Shown: in pieces, positions 1-6,425 of the stretch
Position numbering within the stretch: the first letter of the stretch is position 1
Layout of the letters: each line of letters opens with the position of its first letter
DNA from: Candidatus Krumholzibacteriota bacterium
GTDB taxonomy: Bacteria > Krumholzibacteriota > Krumholzibacteriia > Krumholzibacteriales > Krumholzibacteriaceae
Assembly (NCBI GenBank): GCA_030613345.1
Contig: JAUWMD010000133.1
Location: forward strand, 1 to 7,192
DNA length: 7,192 nucleotides
Direction: 5' to 3'
Notes under the pieces: generated by a model
Told to the model about the DNA's origin: nothing
The model's database searches: none
Seen by the model: only the letters and a program-made list of their open reading frames with translations
Position numbers and translations under genes: made by a program

Positions 1-3000
1 ACTGCCGGTTCTCTCTTCAGGACCTGCCTCTTTTCGATCGTCTTCGCTCTGATATTCATCGGCGCAGATACTCGCGGTCAGGAGAACCGCATCAATTTCG
101 AGGAACTATCGATCGAGGCGGGTCTCTCCCAGACGATCGTCTACTCGATCGCTCAGGACAACGAGGGATTCATGTGGTTCGCGACCGAAGACGGTCTCAA
201 CAGGTACGACGGTTATCATTTTTCGGTGATCCGTCACGATCCGAAGGATCCGGGAAGCCTGGGATACAATCATCTTCTCGCCCTCTTCGTCGACAGCCGC
301 GGAATCCTCTGGGTGGGGACCTTCCTCAAGGGCCTCGACAGGTACGACCGTAAAAACAACGCATTCATCCATTACAGATCGAATCCAGACGACCCGACGA
401 CCATCAGCAACGCCATGGTCCACTGCCTCCACGAGGATCAGAACGGCGATATCTGGGTGGGCACGGACAAGGGGTTGAACAGCCTGAACTACAACGACGG
501 GCCTTTCACCCGATACCTGCACGCCCCGGACGATCCTGCAAGTCTCAGCGCCGGCAGGGTGATGACGATCTGCCACTGCGCAGACGGATACATCTGGGCG
601 GGCACCGATGGTGGCGGCTTGTGCAGGCTAGATCCGGATAATGGCAAGTTCAGGCGTTTCGTTCACGAGCCCGGCGATCCCGAAGGTCTTCCTCATAATT
701 CGATTGCGGCCCTTTATTCCGCTCGCAATGGCGATCTCTGGATAGGCACAGACGGCGGCGGTCTCTCGGTCCTCGATAAGAGCAGCGGCCGCTTCAGAAA
801 CTATCCGGCCGCTCCCGGCGATCCAGACAGGCTCAGTAACTCCTCGGTCTTCGCCATCTACGAGGATCTGGACGGAACGATCTGGCTCGGCACGAACGGC
901 GGTGGACTGTGCAGGCTCGATCCGGAATCCGGCAGGTTCATGACATTCACCAGCGATCCCAACGATCCGACCAGTATCAGCTACAACGAGATCTACGCCA
1001 TCTACGAGGACCGGTCGGGCGTCATCTGGCTGGGAACATACGGCGGAGGTGCGAACAAGTTTGATCTCAAGAGAAAGAAGTTCGTGCATTACCGGTTCGA
1101 TCCGAACACTCCCAACTCTCTCGGACATCCCATAGTCTGGTCGATCCTCGAGGACGAGCCTGGAAAGCTCTGGATCGGAACTCATGGCGGCGGCCTGGAT
1201 CTTCTCGACAGGGAATCGGGACGATATACCAACTTCCGGCACGATCCCTCCGACCCTTACAGTCTCAGCGCGGACATTGTCCGTGTCGTATTCAAGGACC
1301 GGGAAGGAACGATATGGGTGGGAACGAACGGAGGCGGGATCTGCAGACTGGACCGCAATACGGGAAGATTTCACTGTTACCGTCACGATCCGGATGATTC
1401 CTCGAGTATAAGCCACGACGAGATCAGATCGATGTTCGAGGACAGCGACGGATACCTCTGGATCGGCACAAACGGCGGCGGCCTCAACAGGATGGACAGG
1501 GAGACGGAAACATTCGCCCGTTATTTTCACGATCCCAACGATCCGGGGAGCATCAGCAACGATTTCATCAGGGTGATATTCGAGGACAGCGATGGCGGGT
1601 TCTGGATCGGGACGCAGGGCGGCGGCCTCAACAGGATGGACAAGAGATCCGGTACGTTCGCGGCATACAGGAACGACCCGGAGGATTCCAGGAGCATAAA
1701 CAGCGATTTCGTATTTTCGATCCTGGAGGACGCCAGGGGATTCCTCTGGATTGGGACATGGGGTGGCGGCATCGTCAGGTTTAACCGGAATAGAGAAGAG
1801 TTCATCGCTTACACCGAAAATGACGGCCTGCCGAGCAACTCGATCTACGGCGCATTAGAGGACGATTACGGCAATCTCTGGATGAGCTCAAACAACGGGA
1901 TCTGCAGATTCGACCCGCGCGAGAAGGTATGCAAGTCGTATAACGAAAGGGACGGGCTCCAGAGCAACGAGTTCAACGGCAATTCCTTCTTCCGTGCACC
2001 TTCCGGAGAGATGTTCTTCGGCGGGACCGAAGGATTCAACGCCTTCTTCCCCTCCGAGATAAGGGATAATCCGTTCATCCCCCCCGTTGTCATCACATCC
2101 TTCAGGAAACTGAACGAGGAAGTCAGATTCGATGGGCCGATATCCGATGTCGACGAGATTCGTCTGACGCACAGCGATTACGTCTTCTCGTTCGAGTTCG
2201 CCGCACTGGAGTTCAGCGCCCCCGAGAAGAACCGGTACGCTTACAAGATGGAAGGCCTCGACGACGACTGGGTCTATACGGATTATGAGAAGAGATTCGC
2301 CAATTATACGACCCTCCCTCCAGGAAGGTATACGTTCCGCGTGAAAGCATCGAACAACGACGGTGTGTGGAATGAGGAAGGTACGTCGGTAGACATAGTG
2401 ATCCTTCCTCCGTTCTGGAAAACGTGGTGGTTCCGGATAGGTATCGTCCTGCTGCTCGCAGGCTTCATTCTCTTCCTCTACAAGAGACGCGTTCAGACTA
2501 TGAGGATGAAGATCGAGCTCCAGACAGCACACGACGCGCAGATGTCTATTATGCCTCAGTCAGACCCGGTAATGGAAGGTCTCGGTGTTTCGGGGATATG
2601 CATCCCGGCCAGCGAGGTCGGCGGAGATTTCTACGACATCTTCTGGATAGACGATGACAAGACGAGGCTCGGTGTCGCTATCGGCGACGTCTCGGGCAAG
2701 GCGATGCAGGCGGCGATGATCGCCGTGATGTCCAGCGGTATGATCTACTCGAATACCGACGAGACGACATCCCCATCGGAGGTCGCCGCGAGACTCAACC
2801 GCTCGCTCTATCACAAGACAAACGAGAGGATGTACACGGCACTCTGCCTGGCCAACATCGACGTACCCGGAAAAATGGTAACATACACTATCGCCGGATT
2901 CAGCGCTCCCCTGCTTAAATCGAACGGCAGGGTAACAACGCTCGAGGGAGCAGGGCACGGCCTTCCACTCGGTGCTCTTGACGAGAGCAGGTACAGGGAA

Positions 3001-3249
3001 GACAAGATCGAGCTCGAGCAGGGCGATGTCCTCGTTCTCTATACTGACGGTGTTACGGAGGCATTGAATCCATCAAGAGAATTTTACGACCAGCACAGGC
3101 TGGAGGGCCTGCTCGCGAGGACCGATACCTCATCCCTCTCGGCCTCCGATATAAAGGACCTCATTGTCGAGAATGTCAAAGAGTTCACCGGAAACATGCA
3201 TCAGGCCGATGATATGACGGTGGTGGTCATCAAGTCGGACATCACATGA
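1..3249 (+). CDS. Reg_prop beta-propeller / Y_Y_Y membrane sensor with SpoIIE (PP2C) phosphatase output, 5' partial
   Basis: The frame is open from the first base, so the true start lies before the window; an ATG at 172 falls inside the first propeller repeat and cannot be the start. Visible order: a hydrophobic signal-peptide-like stretch (about 13-66), fourteen Reg_prop repeats (166 to about 2045), a Y_Y_Y domain (about 2221-2406, ending in ILPPFW), one transmembrane helix (about 2425-2481) followed by KRR, and a SpoIIE/RsbU-type PP2C domain (about 2560-3243). The phosphatase keeps its metal-binding aspartates in GGDFYD (2620-2637), GDVSGK (2683-2700), YTDGVTEA (3040-3063) and DDMT (3208-3219). 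Such proteins sense a ligand outside the inner membrane; RsbU-type domains dephosphorylate STAS anti-anti-sigma proteins. There is no histidine kinase, receiver or DNA-binding domain. AGFSAP replaces the more usual AGHxP (2893-2910). The ligand and target are unknown. Domain assignment is firm, the signalling role inferred. Confidence 0.93.
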   Translation, partial: TAGSLFRTCLFSIVFALIFIGADTRGQENRINFEELSIEAGLSQTIVYSIAQDNEGFMWFATEDGLNRYDGYHFSVIRHDPKDPGSLGYNHLLALFVDSRGILWVGTFLKGLDRYDRKNNAFIHYRSNPDDPTTISNAMVHCLHEDQNGDIWVGTDKGLNSLNYNDGPFTRYLHAPDDPASLSAGRVMTICHCADGYIWAGTDGGGLCRLDPDNGKFRRFVHEPGDPEGLPHNSIAALYSARNGDLWIGTDGGGLSVLDKSSGRFRNYPAAPGDPDRLSNSSVFAIYEDLDGTIWLGTNGGGLCRLDPESGRFMTFTSDPNDPTSISYNEIYAIYEDRSGVIWLGTYGGGANKFDLKRKKFVHYRFDPNTPNSLGHPIVWSILEDEPGKLWIGTHGGGLDLLDRESGRYTNFRHDPSDPYSLSADIVRVVFKDREGTIWVGTNGGGICRLDRNTGRFHCYRHDPDDSSSISHDEIRSMFEDSDGYLWIGTNGGGLNRMDRETETFARYFHDPNDPGSISNDFIRVIFEDSDGGFWIGTQGGGLNRMDKRSGTFAAYRNDPEDSRSINSDFVFSILEDARGFLWIGTWGGGIVRFNRNREEFIAYTENDGLPSNSIYGALEDDYGNLWMSSNNGICRFDPREKVCKSYNERDGLQSNEFNGNSFFRAPSGEMFFGGTEGFNAFFPSEIRDNPFIPPVVITSFRKLNEEVRFDGPISDVDEIRLTHSDYVFSFEFAALEFSAPEKNRYAYKMEGLDDDWVYTDYEKRFANYTTLPPGRYTFRVKASNNDGVWNEEGTSVDIVILPPFWKTWWFRIGIVLLLAGFILFLYKRRVQTMRMKIELQTAHDAQMSIMPQSDPVMEGLGVSGICIPASEVGGDFYDIFWIDDDKTRLGVAIGDVSGKAMQAAMIAVMSSGMIYSNTDETTSPSEVAARLNRSLYHKTNERMYTALCLANIDVPGKMVTYTIAGFSAPLLKSNGRVTTLEGAGHGLPLGALDESRYREDKIELEQGDVLVLYTDGVTEALNPSREFYDQHRLEGLLARTDTSSLSASDIKDLIVENVKEFTGNMHQADDMTVVVIKSDIT
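13..66 (+). other. Signal peptide-like segment of the sensor
   Basis: The translation reads LFRTCLFSIVFALIFIGA followed by DTRGQE. An arginine precedes a hydrophobic core of about 14 residues, which is then followed by small and polar residues. This is the pattern of a cleaved signal peptide or N-terminal anchor and puts the propellers outside the cytoplasm. The start of the segment is beyond the window, so neither its n-region nor the cleavage site can be fixed. Confidence 0.7.
166..2045 (+). repeat. Fourteen Reg_prop repeats with a 144-nt period (two seven-bladed propellers)
   Basis: The unit is about 48 residues with consensus G-x-[IL]-W-[IVL]-G-T-x-G-G-G-L and a trailing HDPxDPxSIS-type segment. 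Units begin at 166, 301, 445, 586, 730, 874, 1018, 1162, 1306, 1450, 1594, 1738, 1870 and 2005. From 586 to 1738 there are eight consecutive intervals of exactly 144 bases. The first unit is slightly short and the last two are diverged, with WMSS and FFGG replacing WIGT. Fourteen units match the two seven-bladed propellers known for Reg_prop sensors of the BT4663 type. This is protein-coding repetition, not a CRISPR array or a non-coding satellite. Confidence 0.92.
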
Positions 3250-5614
3250 TCCGGTCGAGGCCATGTTCGGTCCTCTTTATGATCTCGATCTGCAGATCCA
3301 ATCCAAGATTGACAAAGTAGTCGCTGTAACCTGCGACGCGGACGATCAGGTCGCGGTATTTTTCTGGTGCCTTCTGTGCCCTGCGAAGCGTTTCCGCGTT
3401 GACCACGTTGAACTGGATATGATGCCCGTCCATCCGGAAATACGACCTGACCAGATGGGCGACCTTGGTAATCCCCTCCTCGTCCTCCAGCACGCCAGGC
3501 GTGAACTTCTGGTTTAGCAGGGTACCGCCCGTACGTAGATGATCGATCCTCGAAGCCGACCTCAGGACGGCCGTCGGTCCCTTCCTGTCAGCCCCCTGAA
3601 CGGGCGATATACCTTCTGACAGTGGCTCTCCCGCTTTCCTCCCGTCGGGAAGAGCACCAATAACGCTGCCGAAGTAGACGTGGCAGGTCGTCGGCAGCAG
3701 GTTGATCCTGAAGTGCCCACCCTTCGTGTTAGGTCTTCCATCGATCGCCCCGAAGTAGCTCTCGAATACGCGTACAGCGAGCATGTCTGTATAATCCTCG
3801 TCGTTCCCATACTTCGGCGTCTCATCGAGGAGTCTGTTCCTCAGATCCTCTCTACCTTCGAAGTCTGCATCGAGAACCGCCACGAGTTCGTCGAGTCCGA
3901 TTGTCTTCCTGTCGAAGACCTGCCATTTAATTGCTGACAGGCAGTCTGTTATCGTTCCCAGGCCGACCCCCTGGATGTACGACGTATTGTAACGCGCTCC
4001 TCCCGAGTTGTAATCCTTCCCCGTCTTTATGCAGTCATTGATGAGCAGGGAGAGAAACGGCGCCGGCAGAAGCTTCGACCAGAGTCGTTCTATGATCTTG
4101 TTTCCGTGAATCTTTATATCGATGAAATGTCTCAGCTGTGTCTCGAAAGCCTCGTAGAATTCGTCGAATGTACCGAACGAGGAGAGTTCTCCCGTCTCCG
4201 GACCGAGACGCTTTCCTGTCCGCGGATCGATTCCGTCATGCATAGTTATCTCGAGAACCTTCGGTATGTTGAAATAACCCGTGAGGATATTGCTCTCCTT
4301 GCCGAAGGCCCCGGTCTCTACGCATCCGCTGGCACCTCCGTTACGGGCATCGACGACAGACTTGCCCATTCTTGTCATCTCCCGGACCATCGCCTCGGTA
4401 TTGAATATCGACGGCTGGCCGTAACCGGTTCGTATGATCCTAAGTGCCCGCTTGAGGTACTCATCTGGATTCTTCCTGCTGATCTGCACCATCGAGCCCG
4501 GCTGCAGCAGACGCATCTCCTCGATCACGTCGAGGATCAGGAAAGTCAGCTCGTTGACGGCATCCTCTCCCTCTTCATCGATACCACCGAGGTTTATCAG
4601 GCAGAAATCGGTGTATGTGCTGCTCTCCTTCGCCGTCACTCCGACCTTAGGCGGGGCTGGCTGGTTGTTGAACTTGATCCAGAACGACTGCAGGAGCTCT
4701 TCCGCCCTTTCCTTCGTCAGCGTCCCCTTATCGATCTCCCTCCGGTAGAAAGGATAGAGGTGCCTGTCGAGCCTGCCGGGATTGAACGAATCCCACGTAT
4801 TCAGCTCGGTGATAACACCAATATGGACGAACCAGTAGTACTGCAGCGCTTCCCAGAATGTCCCCGGGGCACCGGCAGGTACTTTCGAGCAGATCCTCGA
4901 CATCTCCCCGAGCTCTACCCTCCTGCCCTCGTCCTTTTCATTTAAGGCCTCTCCGGCAAGGAGCCGGGAATACCTCTTCGCGAATTCGATGAGGGCTCCC
5001 GCAGCGATGTCCATCGCCTTCAGCTCATCCCTCTTGTCCCGGGCCTCCGGATCTCCTGGCATCTCCACGGAATCGATGCTGGATCTGATATCATCGCGAA
5101 AGTCTTCGAATCCTTTTCCGTATATCTTGTCGTCAAGGACGGTATGGCCGGGCGCGCGCTGTTCCTGGAACTCTGTGAACACACCGGCCGAATAGGAATC
5201 CTTCCACTCTTCGCTTACCTCTTCGAAGAGCCTGTCCCGGATAGAACGTCCCCGCCAGAATGGAATTATCTCACTGTCTTGAATCTTCTTCGCCTCCGGG
5301 GATACGGAGAATCTTATCTTATCCCTCGTGTCCAGTATCTCGAGATCCTCCCGGGTGTGGGCGCAGATCTCGGGATATGTCGGCGTGGCCCCGGGTGCCG
5401 GCCCTCTCTCTCCGACAATAAGTTCACCGGGATTGACACAGAGCTCCTTGTTCTCGAGGATATACCGCAGGGCCATTGCTCTTGCAACGGGGATGGGTTG
5501 TCGCTCCACATCTCCGCTCGCGTAGAACCTGGTGAGGAGTAAAGCCCTCTCCATGCTGATCGCAGGTTCGGCCTCGATGCTCTGCTGCCTCAGCCGCGCT
5601 ATCCTCTCGTTCAT
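3242..5614 (-). CDS. hypD: Glycyl radical enzyme, trans-4-hydroxy-L-proline dehydratase (HypD)
   Basis: This 790-residue protein is a complete glycyl radical enzyme. The N-terminal PFL-like region leads to the thiyl loop GASGCVETGAFGKES, with Cys431 (codon 4322-4324) and Glu433, and the C-terminus carries RVAGYSDYF with Gly762 (codon 3329-3331). HypD removes water from trans-4-hydroxy-L-proline to give (S)-1-pyrroline-5-carboxylate, using a glycyl radical, without B12, in the anoxic cytoplasm. Phe149, His157, Asp275, Ser331, Asp336, Phe337, Cys431, Glu433 and Tyr447 correspond to the C. difficile HypD pocket residues I recall, each offset by three. GCVET, not GCVEP, argues against choline or glycerol lyases. 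An ATG at 5623 abuts GGAGG with no spacing, whereas the ATG at 5614 has it 9 nt upstream, so 5614 is preferred. It follows the activase by 5 nt. Its stop overlaps the end of the convergent sensor gene. No P5C reductase is visible. The assignment was made from memory, without an alignment. Confidence 0.9.
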   Translation of the reverse strand: MNERIARLRQQSIEAEPAISMERALLLTRFYASGDVERQPIPVARAMALRYILENKELCVNPGELIVGERGPAPGATPTYPEICAHTREDLEILDTRDKIRFSVSPEAKKIQDSEIIPFWRGRSIRDRLFEEVSEEWKDSYSAGVFTEFQEQRAPGHTVLDDKIYGKGFEDFRDDIRSSIDSVEMPGDPEARDKRDELKAMDIAAGALIEFAKRYSRLLAGEALNEKDEGRRVELGEMSRICSKVPAGAPGTFWEALQYYWFVHIGVITELNTWDSFNPGRLDRHLYPFYRREIDKGTLTKERAEELLQSFWIKFNNQPAPPKVGVTAKESSTYTDFCLINLGGIDEEGEDAVNELTFLILDVIEEMRLLQPGSMVQISRKNPDEYLKRALRIIRTGYGQPSIFNTEAMVREMTRMGKSVVDARNGGASGCVETGAFGKESNILTGYFNIPKVLEITMHDGIDPRTGKRLGPETGELSSFGTFDEFYEAFETQLRHFIDIKIHGNKIIERLWSKLLPAPFLSLLINDCIKTGKDYNSGGARYNTSYIQGVGLGTITDCLSAIKWQVFDRKTIGLDELVAVLDADFEGREDLRNRLLDETPKYGNDEDYTDMLAVRVFESYFGAIDGRPNTKGGHFRINLLPTTCHVYFGSVIGALPDGRKAGEPLSEGISPVQGADRKGPTAVLRSASRIDHLRTGGTLLNQKFTPGVLEDEEGITKVAHLVRSYFRMDGHHIQFNVVNAETLRRAQKAPEKYRDLIVRVAGYSDYFVNLGLDLQIEIIKRTEHGLDRIM

Positions 5615-5619
5615 AACGA

Positions 5620-6423
5620 TCATCCTCCGATCCGGACGCTCAGCCCGGCTTCCTCGAACCTGTCCGCAATCCCCCTCATCTCGTCCTGCGCCTGCGTCTT
5701 CAGTCTTCCCGGCCTGTATTCCAGGCCGAGTCTGTCGAACTTGTCTTCACCGAGCCGGTTGTAAGGCAGGAGGCTTATCAGCTCCAGTTCCTCGTACCGC
5801 CCGAGAAACGATGTCAGCGCTTCTATGTTCTCTTCCGTATCTGTTATCCCCGGTATCATCGGCAGCCTGGCGCAGACGGAGGCTCCTGCTTTGATGAGGT
5901 TGTCAAAATTCTCCAGGATCATCCCGTTCGATACTCCGGTGTATTTCTCGTGCTGACTGTCATCGAGGAGTTTCAGGTCGACGAGGAAAAGATCGACGAG
6001 CTCCATGATCCTCTCGAACTTCTCCCATGGCGCGTACCCTGAAGTGTCCACTGCCGTCCCGATCCCCCGTTCCCGGCAGGCGAGCAGGATACCCTCGAGA
6101 AAATCGATCTGCATCAAAGGCTCCCCACCCGACACGGTCACTCCACCCTGCGACTGGTCGTAGAATATGCTGTCCCTGGATATCTCGGCGATCAGCGTCT
6201 CGAGTCTCACCTCGGGTCCTATTACGTTGTCGGATGCGGGCAGCGTCAGATCCACCGACCTCTTCCTGTACGTCTCCCTGCCGCAGTCGACCCTCGCTTC
6301 TGGATTATGGCACCACCAGCAGAGCAGCGGACATCCCCTGAAGAAGATGGTAGTCCTTATGCCGGGACCGTCATGAATCGCGAAACGCTTGATATCAAAA
6401 ATGTCGCCCTTCAGTGCAGACAT
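5620..6423 (-). CDS. Radical SAM glycyl-radical-enzyme activase (HypE/PflA-like, no ferredoxin domain)
   Basis: This 267-residue protein belongs to the PFL-activating-enzyme family. It uses S-adenosylmethionine and a [4Fe-4S] cluster to abstract hydrogen from the glycine of its partner, here presumably Gly762 of the adjacent HypD. Visible motifs are IHDGPGIRTT (16-25), the cluster motif CPLLCWWC (Cys31, Cys35, Cys38), SGGEP (98-102), DTSG (126-129) and DLK (149-151). Many dehydratase and lyase activases carry a ferredoxin-like insert with two more clusters just after the first. Here the roughly 60 residues between Cys38 and SGGEP contain only one further cysteine, Cys47, so the insert is absent or degenerate and the protein is close to PflA in size. 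The ATG at 6423 was chosen; a GTG at 6426 would add one residue and overlap the upstream stop. No strong ribosome binding site is seen (GGGA lies 12 nt before the ATG), consistent with translational coupling. Confidence 0.9.
   Translation of the reverse strand: MSALKGDIFDIKRFAIHDGPGIRTTIFFRGCPLLCWWCHNPEARVDCGRETYRKRSVDLTLPASDNVIGPEVRLETLIAEISRDSIFYDQSQGGVTVSGGEPLMQIDFLEGILLACRERGIGTAVDTSGYAPWEKFERIMELVDLFLVDLKLLDDSQHEKYTGVSNGMILENFDNLIKAGASVCARLPMIPGITDTEENIEALTSFLGRYEELELISLLPYNRLGEDKFDRLGLEYRPGRLKTQAQDEMRGIADRFEEAGLSVRIGG
5624..5628 (-). promoter_or_regulatory. Shine-Dalgarno sequence that decides the hypD start
   Basis: The minus strand reads GGAGG here, inside the last codons of the activase gene. 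It directly touches the ATG at 5623-5621 (zero spacing) and lies 9 nt from the ATG at 5614-5612. The second is the workable start, and the product then begins MNERIARL. Placing the site within the preceding gene supports co-transcription of activase and dehydratase. Confidence 0.75.
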
Positions 6424-6425
6424 CA

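Noticed and set aside
172..174. ATG as the start of the sensor gene.
   Set aside because: The open frame continues upstream through a conserved propeller lead-in (GLSQTIVYSIAQD) and a signal peptide to base 1. This ATG sits inside the first repeat.
628..1530. A 300-codon open frame on the minus strand within the propeller region (and others at 106-576 and 1888-2532).
   Set aside because: It lies wholly antisense to the repeat-bearing sensor, and its length follows from the periodic codon pattern of the 144-base units. Its translation shows no known family.
166..2045. Regularly spaced repeats that could be mistaken for a CRISPR array or minisatellite.
   Set aside because: The period is 144 bases, the units are in frame and diverged, and they encode Reg_prop blades. 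There are no short palindromic repeats with unique spacers.
4106..4945. A 279-codon open frame on the plus strand.
   Set aside because: It is antisense to hypD, whose own frame has strong, continuous family similarity. The plus-strand translation resembles nothing I know.
3242..5614. Choline trimethylamine-lyase, glycerol/propanediol dehydratase or pyruvate formate-lyase as the identity of the glycyl radical enzyme.
   Set aside because: The thiyl loop is GCVET, not GCVEP or the Cys-Cys pair of PFL. Extended N- and C-terminal stretches match my memory of HypD, with every recalled pocket residue conserved.
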